This document shows positions 24,001 to 27,587 of a stretch of DNA of 64,000 bases, one piece after another. Where the stretch lies: the NCBI GenBank assembly GCA_937998355.1, contig CALLDI010000007.1, positions 1 through 64,000 of the forward strand, in the 5' to 3' direction. The first letter of the stretch is position 1, and every line of letters starts with the position of its first letter. This stretch comes from an uncultured Eggerthella sp. Its GTDB lineage: Bacteria > Actinomycetota > Coriobacteriia > Coriobacteriales > Eggerthellaceae. Under the pieces are notes generated by a model. The model ran no database searches. It saw nothing but the letters and a program-made list of their open reading frames with translations, and had not been told where the DNA came from. A program made the translations under genes and the position numbers.

Positions 24001-26493
24001 CCACACGCCGGAGTTGTCGCCGCGACCGTAGAGGTCGCCCAGGCCGGCGTTATTGGAGGCGCTCATGTAGAGGATGACGCCGTCGGAGACCTTCAGGGTG
24101 TTGAGGGCGGTACAGCCCTGGAACATGTTGCGGATATCGAGCGTGCCGGCGGTGGCCTGCGAGAACATCTCCCAACCGGTCAGGTCGACCGTGCCGAGCG
24201 CGGTGTTGCCGCTGAACAGGCCAGAGAAGTCGGTGACGGTGCCGGTCATGAGGCCGCGGCCGTCGAAGGAGGTCATGTTCACGTAGCCGGCGAACAGGTC
24301 GCGCAGGTTGTTGAAGATGACGCTGGAGACGCCGTTGCCGTCGAGGTCTTGCGTCGCGAAGACGATCTGCTTGACCTCGGTCTTGGCTACCGTAGCCAAC
24401 CAGGGCATGACCGCGTCGGTGACGCGAGTGTCGTTGATGCCGACGCCTGGCTTGGCGTAGATGGTGAGCACGCTGGTGGTGTTGTTGAAGTCCCAATTGA
24501 CGTTGGCGTTGCTGGCGAAGGTGCCGCAAGGACGGAAGATATAGGTGATGGCATTGCCGATGGACAGGCCCGTGTCGGTCACATAGCCACCCGAGGTCGG
24601 GTAGCGGGTGAGGAAGGCGCTGCCATTGCCGGACCAATTCTTGTATTCACCGGCTTCCTTGGATTGCGCCTCCCAGATGCCCAGCGCGTCGAGACGGCTC
24701 GAAATGGTTTCGATGCCGGTGTCCACGAGCGAGAAGTAGGGACCGATGCGCAGAGATTTCAGAGAGGTCATGCCCGCGAGCATATTAGCGCGCGTGCGGT
24801 TGAGGGTCGCGCTGCCCGCAGCGGCGGAGGCGCGATCGGCGGTGAAGAAGCCGGAGATGTCGAGCGTTTCGAGCGACGAGCAGCCGGAGAACATCTCGGT
24901 GTAATCGGTGCCGGCTTCGGTGGCCCACTTGTTCAAGCCGACCAGCGTGGTGAGATTCTGGCAGCCCTTGAACATGCGAGAGAAGTTGAGCGTGGTGTTC
25001 ACCGCGAGGCCTGTACCGTCGAAATAGGTGAGCGCGGTGTAGTTCATGAACCAGCTGGCGAAGGAGCCGGCGGTGATGCATCCGCCATAACCGTTGATGG
25101 TGGTGACGATGCGCTTGATGGCTTGCGGGGAGACGCCGCCGGTGGTGGCGGTGAGCCATGGGAGGGTGCTGGCGGTGACGTTACCGAGGTCGATGGTGCC
25201 AGCGTTGGTGGCTTTGTTGCCGATGGTGAGCGTGCCCGTTGCGTCGTCCCAGCTCCACCATACATCGGGGAGAGCGGAGGACCAGGTGTTCTGCACGGGG
25301 GCAGCTGACGTTTGAATGTTCGAGTTGGAGGCGGCGGGTGCCTTGGAAGGCGTGGTGGCCGCGGGTGCGAAGTTGTTGTTCGCGGTGGTTATGGTGTTCG
25401 CTGGGGCGTCGGCCGGAGGAGCGTTGGGGTTCGCCGTAGTTCCGTCAGTCGTCGAAGAGTTCTGATCTTGGTCGGTGGATGCGTTCCCACCTGCGGAATC
25501 AGGCACCGTGACGCCAGGGGCGTTGGGGTCGGTGGCCGTTCCGTCCTGGTTGTTCGGAGGCGCAGTTGCGTCTGTGACCTGGTTGTTCGTGTTCGCGTTG
25601 CCGTTGTTGGCGCTGCTGTTGGACTCTCCTTCACTCGGGAGAACGACCAGGTCGGGGGTTTCCGTGTTCGGTTTGTCGTTCGCTTCTGGCTTCTTGTCTT
25701 GATCAGTCGCGGAGGTGCCTGCGTTGCTTCCGTTGCCGTTGCCGTTGATGGCGCTGTTGCCTTCATTCGAGTCGAGCGGCTGATCGGTGATCGTGAAGTC
25801 GCCTGCCGGCTCGATCTTCCATTCCGCCGTGAGCGTCACGTCTTCCGTCATTTCGAAATCGGTGTCGCCCTCGAGCAGTTCGCCATCTTCGGTCCTCCAA
25901 CCAAGGAAGGTGTAGGAGATGCCGTTGACGGTCTTGGACTCGAGCACTGCAAGCTTAATGGTTCCGGCTAGTCCCGGAGTAGTAGCTGACTTGTCGTCGA
26001 CCACATACGTAAGAGAGAAGGTTGCGGGCTTCGCGGCATTATTAGTGCTCGCGGCGCCAGTATTGGAACCATTAATAGAAGCATCATTGGAGGTTGCTGC
26101 GTTGGAATTCGCAGCATTGGCGGCGTTGCCGTTAGAAGGCGCCGCGCTTGCGGAGTTTTGCGAGGTCGAAGTGGAATTCTGCGGAAGCGCGGAAGAGGCG
26201 TTATCGGCGGTGTTCGCCGGCTTTGCAGCCGATGCCGAATTGCTCTGACCTGCGGTTTCTTTAGAAGCGTTCGAGCTGTTCTCCGTGGATTTCGCGACTT
26301 CCGCGCTTTGCGCGTTATGCGTGCCGACCTCGGCGAACGCGGGGGTTACAGAAACAGTGGAGAAAAGGATCAGGGAAGTTGCGAAAGTGATCGCCAGGGT
26401 GAGGAAACCAGCGAAAAAGGCAAAAACAGATCTAGCCACAACGCAGGGTGCGCAGTGGCTACAACCAAACAGATGTTGGCGCAGTTGTTGCAT
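1..26493 (-). CDS. Giant secreted BspA/DUF285 + InlB-B repeat surface protein (3' end outside window)
   Basis: A single frame runs from ATG at 26493 to the left edge with no stop, so at least 8,831 residues are encoded here and the C-terminus is not seen. The frame was confirmed by translating many separate stretches, all giving coherent repeats in one register. Residues 1-54 form an export signal ending in AFA before EV. Residues ~55-150 and ~232-395 are Ala/Asn/Ser- or Asn/Thr/Pro-rich linkers around one InlB-B-like unit. Residues ~398-6300 hold about 18 modules of DUF285/BspA leucine-rich repeats (for example MFSGCSSLETLDISGF). A CUB-like domain lies near 6068-6168, and from ~6820 on there are about 20 InlB-B repeats with the GYxFxGW signature. 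Such proteins are cell-surface adhesins; the wall anchor should lie beyond the left edge. A GAGG about 12 nt before the ATG is the only ribosome-site candidate, and a five-codon mini-frame ends directly at the ATG. Codons TTA, CTA and TCA are almost absent. Confidence 0.93.
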   Translation of the reverse strand, partial: MQQLRQHLFGCSHCAPCVVARSVFAFFAGFLTLAITFATSLILFSTVSVTPAFAEVGTHNAQSAEVAKSTENSSNASKETAGQSNSASAAKPANTADNASSALPQNSTSTSQNSASAAPSNGNAANAANSNAATSNDASINGSNTGAASTNNAAKPATFSLTYVVDDKSATTPGLAGTIKLAVLESKTVNGISYTFLGWRTEDGELLEGDTDFEMTEDVTLTAEWKIEPAGDFTITDQPLDSNEGNSAINGNGNGSNAGTSATDQDKKPEANDKPNTETPDLVVLPSEGESNSSANNGNANTNNQVTDATAPPNNQDGTATDPNAPGVTVPDSAGGNASTDQDQNSSTTDGTTANPNAPPADAPANTITTANNNFAPAATTPSKAPAASNSNIQTSAAPVQNTWSSALPDVWWSWDDATGTLTIGNKATNAGTIDLGNVTASTLPWLTATTGGVSPQAIKRIVTTINGYGGCITAGSFASWFMNYTALTYFDGTGLAVNTTLNFSRMFKGCQNLTTLVGLNKWATEAGTDYTEMFSGCSSLETLDISGFFTADRASAAAGSATLNRTRANMLAGMTSLKSLRIGPYFSLVDTGIETISSRLDALGIWEAQSKEAGEYKNWSGNGSAFLTRYPTSGGYVTDTGLSIGNAITYIFRPCGTFASNANVNWDFNNTTSVLTIYAKPGVGINDTRVTDAVMPWLATVAKTEVKQIVFATQDLDGNGVSSVIFNNLRDLFAGYVNMTSFDGRGLMTGTVTDFSGLFSGNTALGTVDLTGWEMFSQATAGTLDIRNMFQGCTALNTLKVSDGVILYMSASNNAGLGDLYGRGDNSGVWERTDAISVDPWFGTSNNLGARYSTASTFTNHGNATYVFTTSYRGGRFGNDNTWWKYVTSANKKTLIIGADALEPGEVGNFQIDWTVASRGDLPWNTQVGGVAIVNKTEVTDIETTGNAAPLNMANWFSGYTALKNFLGAGLDTQLCTSFVNVFNGCTALTEINISSWDMASSTTATRANMFAGCTTLKTLTLGPKVNLTGTNLNTLPDHSTDDGTWVRQNSTTDTWMGSSVNLMDRYSGPGSLGEALGAGAATYLFDTSLLRNTFASNGNVWWQYNKNDQILLIGTNLAGISNTVTETYDNLPWLSVLGGGNSAAQKDAARAMIGRVDFRSLVTVLNPARWFQNYTNLEDAYISNMNIAQANSIASLFQGCTKLTTINGLGDWNTSNITNMSHAFDGAAFTIASGFETWNNNVGNVTDLSYLFANNPNIINLEGVNGWVLTSATNFSHIFENCAKLTSLDISGWNMANASTAAQRENMLFGLDKLNTLTLGNGVNLADTGLGLSNTATVPRGDTQGTWQASRPTATLSGLAENAWFGTSEDLTRRYSTALMLGDDIVYTWRQGTYGGRIQMPGDPYDDLWWKFVRGTDDATGGNTGTLTIGSDSPTGTRYELTPATAPWVSLIYRIYGDANATAGLSHVTHFVVQAGKAIPQNIILSANSLQGLFAANLGYTGLTRFTGTGFDVSNVTSFAHMFDGVSTLQQVSGVDAWKTGSVTDMSYMFAGNTSLQGIGTLAADATTGVWNVSNVRDFSHMFEGCASLTDLTAFKNWNVRGAVNLAYMFNNASGISDLDISGWDITDATSRDHMLAGLTGIYHLGVGTRTVLIDTGFGDIATRQPSNGSFDRDDRNWFGNISDLVILYPATKDGNGRTNTIHHEGEALDSPVYYSWAGDSIRGRFQNDNAYWQITWNNTAHTSANLYIGVYDPTADCTVSEDWQNTPWTKVLSTPGTRDGNDLITFITMERGITPLNFAFWFANYANLTDFDARKDGDALGVNVSQTTSLEGLFKGDANLHIVGNIYYWDVDQVTNFDSMFEGCSSLYSIDIHNWVMGPNTTVTHDNMLLGTNSLTSLILNGTVSLKGSGLDDATGTPDRTGSQGSWMRITDGTETTPFPGDPWYGTSANLVKRYDANTNTHGMGAGEGAIYVWTTQIRGRFDDNDNAWWYYDVNRKILTMGIDAPEDNETYTDADREVTAIAGQLPWELAFPNIKNEVLKIYAELTNSTWKLRPTTMEGWWQGYVALTDFDGTNYDTAVLTAASASMDNIFNGAVKLENVNLTNWHWGNTGVSHVDMFAGLESLKSLTIEADAALDTTGLDAITTRGDGDGRWVMDDVTSGPGTADIPWFDSSEKLVMRYPGGGAGVVISRDPGQAWVVRDTLKGLHTYTWDDEVLGGRFEENPNVWWTFHLVDKNNITAGTLTLGSDNQVVNGPYGLVVHVHGTATPDVDADGNPTIVYDSTDMPWMKAIGDLSRVLNIVTTPDHQIRPTNMKAWFSNMTELVTFNGQGIDMTAIIGDDSYQGLFAGCIKLTTVDIRNWNMGGNVGTTNEVRDMFRNCLELTYITLGKNAVIEGTGIDLNMANHTQKDGSWIHDSWFGSGSEFASLFVPGYPGGATSEGLKEFATGVEFVTFVWDKGNLCGRFESNNNVWWRYTGVAPEDDPYLHVGLLRIGSDSTDITQSFVTERGDTLPWRKLLDNINVITEVITGADYSGKVAVASLQNWFGHNTYGGVDQYHTGLVAFDGNGLVLFDPGLPNGCVSLSGLFDGAENLVAVKGLNTWDTHTVADFSRAFYNTKQIAQLDIRSWVMTQVGNADNLRDMFTGMGSVNAAHLQSITLGPWAVLTATGLGTRTDGTSFKGATTGRWVMGDPLNLDPTVANTDVSWFDDNDGFIERYYLGTGSRQQNKTPLTYIHTYTWDSSKIGGHFDSNRNVWWTYDVATAELNIGVFDRNATIEYADDWTTETYNAGNGTGWAHRTTEKGADTPWQQRQLLVSSFQADAVQGKVAPQTMEGWFQNYATVNNISSDKLDLTNTAQWSGSPYVGAVANADGSYTITVNTRPNSEQYYTPIYLSTGITYELAITWRTNTWPSTAPSGSFAFEVSGQGYAHNTDTAITRIYLTRTSTGWTSPTVKFSVSESGTYYLGFNGSGLTDGNTFVFDVRDIKLTNTSVSHFSTFDGTNIETANTTSMEDMFKGQASLTRVTGVNSWNTRSVTNLKSMFEGCSSLEMLTSVANWDVSKVTDFSYMFQNVGRVDMTVGMAWNTSSATTMAHMFEGAAMVANANYLARWDVSKVTDFSNMFAGCTGMTSADAIGAWKVGFYATQAAPVDLTNMFRGATKLASVDFTEWNIYDRDTDIHYATITNMLANDGSLAQIVMGLRGMLEGTGLGYTEVGGTALESLKPSSGGWTRYGSNVEWFGTTGDLVSAYTPHSIFQIPDNLIYTYVWRVEQTGGNEFPSNRFAWWKFMPDSGTLIIGVNDNINNDADYHLWVTEKWYELPWFVDITGNNDALYQRKDIQYIEFVGDVHVVNPEYWFAGLENLITADIAHMHVDTAASLEGLFGTLPDEEPDRDNPGQMKPCADAGKADVKLKTVTGLETWNTEFNAGATPGDINGKPIRNITTLKGMFQGAKSLKTLEYLMGWDLTTVDDLSFMFDGCASLTDVSQLATWDTSFVENMEALFRNVSSLKVVDGVLGWNTRNVKNFKDMFNGCKSVVDIDFSNTNWVLDGAYDAATGTFNTENMLANLDSLKTITLPMSFTLTGTGLDTSDTHKPTDGTWEQEGFPMPGTTALYVAWWGNAGQLVDRYPYGTKPWIFPEYSSVWDVAEFLTYTFKEGYVGGRFESNPYAWWKYDKNGNLVVSVDTVVTGGVAQTETRVWEDIDPNTAGPNFDIPWLKVLEATDIKNVYMQGGIAPVNPNGWFANTTDQPYTNLTEFDGAFADMSYAVSFESMFENATALKRVSTGVNGWNNLPNCTTMKNMFAGCTSLEEIVGIDRWDVTHVVDFSGMFSMAAAGQAAGKLDDSLLEQIGNWTLGTNIPAGTTITMADMFKDLRTITNLGGLRNWDTSRVSDFSGMFSSSQNDKGVVFETVGGKKVPTIGTLGSLLMDATAVNYWDMSSATTVENMFANAIRLQRVNVSSWNMHNMNIANMFQNNADMQEITLGLNSVLEGTAFDVNMHYYQTIPYGNSSVRRAYYPRARVDENKVTHGYDGSEWYYGNNGGTWVASDANRPATNSYDGVNIWSGPTPNLSALYAIAGQYAPATVTTYKWDGTFYGGIFDSSVVRDTTTGLYNYNSWWRFYKEGDDAGLLTMGTIAGAGNDTTTGRVTETNNSFNSGVNNLPWANYAGANICQNTTHIKTGAVMHSDGSLTFDSLLGKLTPTTPAGWFYDYNNLESFDGSGWNTSLATALAYLLAGDEKLTTITGMGNWQVSQVTDFSYMFYGDEKLEDISTLKTWVLGNSTGINMAYMFAGTGVVTLDSIAYDAANNTWNTARVTNMEGMFQNAKKLTTQEAIKDWNVSRVATMANMFQNATALTTVNLSRWAMRTIGSFTHYGTLNIDNMFQGCAALGQLTAGQATILQGTAFNNSLANHGPTDNATGGMWELVQANGTDLPRTSHGNAPWFGSTGSLSLRYTPVDSASADVLTYVWRSDMIGERFDSNPYAWWTYDKNGHLIVGVDTGNDASPYAKMASDTTAYGVSITELQDDSLDLSASDLPWLYKLHNESNSQGVVNTPYSPTTRNAITKVTTKGGINLLNPANWFMNYVNLESFDGSGMDVASATSIANFFRNDAKLNTFIVSAYRWNTSSVTNMSYFLYGTALENLDMLEPVGTNGWNVSSVRNMQYAFANMTKLANIDGLARWVTSSTAAAPLDMTGMLSGDTALTSAVPLQNWTVTGGILTSLFEGDTALLTVDLSRYDMRDTIVINMFKDNTSLGDIKKGGYLRLGHYSKITGSALSSISTRTSKLGSWWRDGVNPSSWFGSSNALIELYPDGVSGVGNGIYVPSYLDYQWDSTRVAGRFPSNPNAWWIYFLEDTVYGGEAQRKGTLLLGADSASANKVVTEIATDLPWLDDPSTPELDPMVEKDQILYITTRYDITPTTPAEWFKGYDKVMIFDGSGLKITNGVTSLKGFFSGDLKLVKVFGLDNWDVSGVTSLKEFFFNNERLNDIQGLDGWANKLGSLTDMSYMFYNTDWLEYDDLQGLRNWNVSNVQDFSYLFYDSDLISNLDYLANWRPAKAQNFNHAFESMDGLLSIEGLRNWNPASDASVTQLTLAYMLAGNKNLPSVEPITGSSANPSANCWNVVKVTDFSYLFYHIAEKSEANTITTIDLSRWDMRTDTYRQGRITLTDMLKVAETGTGTTNFVSFIFGPNTVLWTNTNNNAGIQNNPLMGVLDGVWIKNTNALGTSTSVGNSEDLMRRYDSTYAPMEVTTYTWDPTHIGGVFADNNNIWWTYAKEDTTSVADGTIEDPKGLIRIGLISNAGSHTTTTLGASLPWKLTQLDGAPLWNTTTQFATDGTNGNVAPTTMYQWFANGPGVFTEFDGTYLDTTNVTSFYQAFYNDTELRHVVGTGNWNTKKATTFQSMFQGCAELREVDMSNWQMRGNVTVGASPVNADVTNMMTGMNHITTMHLGPGVVLEGNGLTTIEAIGSDMAGYWYKDGSSRKDRYGNTVTLANTHYAAASCDTPGVHTYRWYYGGEFPSNDNAWWRYDNETQTMSMGLYNYSTSANHMVTEYGTSLPWRTAAGSKSMPITEVKKIVTNFGVRGDDGVVCSGTNGLLPRDLTSWFEGFTAVEEFDGRGLDVSQTYYFDRAFYGDASLKKLDISTWNMIRASRYGTKNASSPKKTAWPEMTDMLTGTTSLNRIVAGNQVYLMGSGIDRTDGLWATGEFTYDNEYTDADTLWFDTTAHLFTDAQCRYMDQTSATMATGRGMGVVEWIFVKGEGAAFADNPEATWIVPDEDIALSDTTTLYANVLYVGARPAATNKVVGDQGIRTPWCHIDYKEVRTFGGLKPTTMSYWFVNNFITPAMASVSGFGKYEAHDTGYIPHPDQGYMELWDYDKGDASSIYKSGFYFEKGKVYEFMFDYRILNGYTPQNYGAFSFGFGRYLNQYDYYQNLSVWQTSWQTVHFSFTCHTTANYYMNFKLDSLSQKRLQFWWKNAFLICQDSALENFDGTGIDTTQCTDYSYMLYKRGNLHTVDIHNWDMRSGGNYTLMIDQTPKLTRIDLGPTTSFGYNSTIQTSKWGQTEGYAGSTSQTWTIRATGADPITLYFDPRSATENSTYDYLQIFANAETANPTGGGSTSGRLGGTTFAGKTYTFNCKVLTVTFTSDASVNRAGFKAYISGGQVSAVTGSAVYANTDNNIGQFGPTGSYDGSVKGAWLEYNRPGPFPEEELERNIGDWFGSGKDVVKHHQNTKGKYTYIFDEEFMGGRFGDNDHLWWYYTEEGHTRDDGYVVKPNSLVIGADKGYPPEDLTVNIDRAKELLPWEKIVPPGVVKHVATIGQWRALTLNQWFSSSDKQFDSLAGDSAWTPENLDEVTVNGTTLSFKDEDGNGSFKNSNTLHLTAGTTYYFYYNYYWDATANNQANLADGKTNLPTVNLTIERNGTADSKGTTVHTSTLNANVVGDYLDGGLGQWYSFKPTVTGDYDIWLRLPGNNAFSYESSDLHISGIQVLTARPATVQSGGLINNGSKPYDIETYTKTNVTVYTTSDGLTFTSLDDVANYIDANPGVGYTSEDHIEYVAGKGTANYTQYEVKQDFFANLETFDGSGIYMDDCTSVAGIFQNTTTLTEMNIRGWSLDPAKVKTDNALVSLSHLKRIIVDNGTSLSIDPSFIAQIPDHNNGAWIAKEVTEDADNPKYDSGSNRVTEGMFVLNTAPETSTYRSLETLYAYTNGGNDHGIVTWEFGYGTFVNFDPNSNDAEGEIPNLFLEGGESIEFVEEADGTRYVLFPDGTKHDAYKLAGYDLRYWNTVANPPTNKNGKPTQGMEITWGYKYTAPNYGDDESVMITFFAQWYRDADATVKFVLDLDGNVTGGTDQSVVGSDRDITTGYLEVAGMKIGDTFQLFDGTQAGLAIYDPANGYIIDNNTFQEFKRPGYDLIGWSFYLTHIMEDGSVKGETCSIYFDEKDQTTRLFIPYGANENDTLFVDTFYALWAPTEGYSIQYVAPGSIYTPAMKTDLSWTDANLLPDDEDKVHRVGYKVAGWYALDADGNRIVFADGSTLITASNAGTIRVRDIALSANVADTIRLYVEWAEGDIDLEFKTNEDHGSVSMDKQTLPLSDGDAVKNVVAAVGKGHHFTGWTNDRTGDVFTNFVLTADQIRSISFVDGKWIPTVYTANFAPNEYIIHFDPGEGGQGAGNIPDQKAVYGVGFIVPTAGDTTTFWRDGYVFTGWMTNEPGNEDRPEGSRFLKAGDNIADFLAAHGATITLTAQWEPMKVSVSWIGANGGKVAFLGQEGSAADRLTKGYTTISTAIDPVRAIANVGYKFVGWSLTGSDQILSTDAILRLTMPADGFWPREQSFTAHFEPIKYNIVYDWTLADHGGHVATGTLPPDQVKTFGVDLTLGGITNDRGEILLSRPGYTFAGWQTKDGLHVFDEFGVMNIDLSSIEGDTVYLFDKWTPSKYTITYYRGADNASGTMPVQTLTYDVPTKLTKNQFVRNGYKFIGWSASLNPNAPILYTDEQMVENLGMDGDNIVLYARWEKVDAYNVYFELDKDSETMATIHQPSGYDPYLGIMVKQDFFVAPNQEPTFTQTQEQIDADYYLSYWRYTIEHEDGTIEEGITQDVKKVAVTGIMHFTAHFTPGRVYIVVYEPGAWGTFPSVDNKTYFYDLPPTLSGAPSYVPAFGGQQAGTTLDPTLFDTADSNPKNINNPKGTPGFQFLGWMWTNADGSGAHYNFDYTDDLGNTYAAEAFPTHITNRSYTFTAMWAPSEVTIYLGTNGGEWKLDSNGALQNPAAAGAFSMTPGNAYATAVQNTGRAVVLPSPDDIMHRDGYKFLGYTSSPTGAVIWQPGDSVLASYGLHIYPVWERLTYTIHFNSNGGTAVADKKGIGWSDRNTLAGVAVPKKVGYTFDGWYIVDPYGDRYDDSIDKVSSTSPYASLARYQGFDDVTALEPGIILYAKWLENRSTIKYVPAVKNDRDEFVETAGGGVTVKEETLNIISVLTATGSTAVAGNGFHFLGWYDVNGKLLSTSLTFAPTKNEYNTTGEYWGDPNHFKFYALFEPNKYFVEFLNNGGIGRIEALEVKYGESRYLPLNNGQMARVGYDFMGWSTSADGSGVRYADGAQILNLTAINGATVKLYAIWKGKEFKLTLDKNGGQPNPWENVAKPPVTYEPNGNVVYPISAGSTIRLPDDMTFVRTGYTMDGWVTQPNGTDVIKPGTVYYMPGGDVTLYAHWVANSYIIRFQPGAPDVEHAEEMVDIRAYYGTTTYLPKNTMTREGYIFYQWITQIDGQTYTFDDMEGVLNLTPVDGQVITLTAVWTALPNKVTFDAAGGTITGIPNPQEVKTGEYAHTDGMKVERKEYQLTGWIYTMVVNGETITGTTDDPGSVKILGDTVFTAVWGGPRIVVYLPGDRGTFKPYVVDPDKQTLYTDLPAGATAEQYPYKGGLGLDNLPIGEEGWTFVGWIRTALDRTGNIVGDKYRIYASDYLADPIGSLGFIGDDEHTVIFTAMWYRPFTLTYDLNGGGTWKEGYDFGYPRLEGDDPVRLTVGAGETVKVPTADAIDRVGYLFEGWALTPEDAANHKVAYPGYDEYGNVWTDFEMPEHDQTLYAVWSIREYRVHYATGGGTYIGVQIFHWNDDHLIPAENPVWPGYAFNNWYTADNSGTAPGDTPKGDRVYDTTKISDILLNEGITDLILYAWFVPGYATIHYFVDGNGGTVSNPRDYMISASDGVPQGSTALPAPGYTFMGWYDANGNLVGTEATFIPTKNADEAWLDGTSYFARFLYKQYTIVFDSNGAEEGKLADQVVAFDEVVTLTPEAGRLKRPGFKFMGWTKTQLPSFATQAELDKYLADNNIQ
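7600..25300 (-). repeat. About 18 composite BspA (DUF285) leucine-rich-repeat modules
   Basis: Each module opens with a segment like GGRFxSNxNxWWxY followed by a TLxIG-type strand. Next come LPW, a segment of the type WFxNYxxLxxFDGxGLD, and a variable number of units MFxGCxxLxxLDxSxF. It closes with GxWxxxxxxWFGSSxxL. I read the WW header at about 25255, 24490, 23840, 23175, 22255, 21285, 20505, 19790, 19062, 18215, 16628, 15472, 14138, 13028, 11942, 10675, 9908 and 7718. In one copy (24490) the WW pair is reduced to NW. Spacing grows from about 650-970 bp in the N-terminal half to 1.1-1.6 kb in the middle, because more leucine-rich units are inserted. The DUF285 part is a known surface-protein repeat; the WW header is my own recognition and is not a named family that I know. 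Confidence 0.88.
7990..8290 (-). other. CUB-like domain inside the giant surface protein
   Basis: This part of the giant frame encodes about 100 residues (~6068-6168) with the order expected of a CUB domain. A strand with ITLYFDP is followed by YDYLQIF, then LGG and a Gly-rich turn, then LTVTFTSDASVNRAGF. The block YDxLxI ... FxSDxSxxxxGF is the usual CUB signature. CUB domains bind glycans or proteins and are mostly known from animals, with scattered bacterial secreted examples. It sits between the seventeenth and eighteenth WW-headed modules. The domain call rests on motif recognition only. Confidence 0.65.
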
Positions 26494-26808
26494 TTAAAAT
26501 TCGTTCCTCATCACTAACCGGCATCGCCGAGTTTACCACCCTGAGCGCCGCCGCGCACGCGTTAGGGGATTTCGACCCTGCTCCTGAACTGGGGCTTTAG
26601 CAACCCCGTGTTCCGTTGATAGCACAGAGGGATCTTTGGAACGATTTTGTCGCGCCGCGCTTCAAAAACCCGAAGGTAAAACCGTAAAGCCACAAAAGTG
26701 ACGTTTTGATAGCAAAGCGGCAACGGGTTCGTGGCTGAAAATGGCATTTTTCGCCTGATTTCGCCGATTTTTGTCAAATACGATTACACAATTCCTTCAC
26801 AAATTGAG

Positions 26809-26843
26809 ATAGTTTTCCACATTTTCGGAGTGTGGAAAACTAT
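26809..26843. repeat. Perfect 13-bp inverted repeat made of two DnaA-box-like 9-mers
   Basis: ATAGTTTTCCACA (26809-26821) and its exact complement (26831-26843) flank a 9-nt loop. Each arm contains TTTTCCACA, which fits the DnaA-box consensus TTWTNCACA. Two more forward copies of the 11-mer AGTTTTCCACA lie at 27538-27548 and 27606-27616. Possible roles are DnaA binding, an operator for another regulator, or a transcript hairpin; it lacks a T-run on either side that would make it a clear terminator. Confidence 0.6.
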
Positions 26844-27005
26844 TTTTCGCATGCGGATTCGAGCGCACATTTTTCCTGTTCAGATGATGTTTTTGAGATC
26901 AGTTTCGGCTGTTTTCGAGGTCTGTTGAGCTGTGATCGAATTGTGAGATTGCCCCTGTTCGAGAGCCGATCTTCAGTTTTCGAGGGTGAAATTTCGACCT
27001 TGAAC

Positions 27006-27168
27006 GCTATACATTTAGCTATACATTTTTGGGCTTTCGATCTTCGCCTTTTCTAGCAGATTTCAAGTGAATCATTTTCCCAGTTGGTCATTTATAAGAG
27101 CCTTTGTTCGGAAATGGCTTGTTCTCGTGGTTGATTCTTGCTGTTTGCTATACAGTTGCTATACATTT
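27006..27168 (+). repeat. Two pairs of 11-bp direct repeats GCTATACATTT
   Basis: GCTATACATTT occurs at 27006-27016, 27018-27028 and 27158-27168. A one-base variant (GCTATACAGTT) lies at 27147-27157. Within each pair the starts are 12 or 11 bp apart, close to one helical turn, and the two pairs are about 140 bp apart. The spacing resembles iterons or tandem operator half-sites. No initiator protein gene is nearby. Confidence 0.6.
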
Positions 27169-27554
27169 GCTAGCTGGATTGCTATCAGGCATTTTAAGGT
27201 CATTTTTTGCCTGATTTTTCGCGATTTTTGTCTTTGAGATCGATCGCGGCTTAGAAAGGATCTGGTGGCTTTTGGTGCGAATTTCAGGGTCCAAAACCGC
27301 GAAAATAGCGAGTTTTGATGGGCAAGATCGAGCTGCAAAATGGCTGAATTCGGAAGAAATCGAGGGCTAAATCGGCAGAAAAATGAACAGAAAAACGAGC
27401 AGAAATTGATGCGTTTTCAGCTCTCGAAATATTGATGAATGAATCGACCGAGGGACTACACTCGTGCGATCGCCATAGCAATTCGCGGAAAAGCTGCTGA
27501 GGTGGAAGACTACAAAAAATAGAGCGATCGGATAGAAAGTTTTCCACATTGCAC

Positions 27555-27587
27555 CAAAAAAGCCTCAGCGAAAGACGCCAAGGCTTT
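27555..27587 (-). terminator. Rho-independent terminator, minus strand
   Basis: On the minus strand a stem AAAGCCT / AGGCTTT with a further inner GCG/CGC pairing is followed directly by a run of T. It lies about 640 bp downstream of the fic stop with no gene between. So it ends either a long fic 3' untranslated region or an independent small RNA. Confidence 0.65.

Noticed and set aside
20164..25308. Plus-strand frame of 1,714 codons
   Set aside because: Antisense shadow of the first leucine-rich modules, open only because of codon bias.
26494..26560. c-di-GMP riboswitch before the giant gene
   Set aside because: A few GGTAAAC and GGCGATGCCGG-like words are present, but the conserved core and pairing of the class I aptamer cannot be built.
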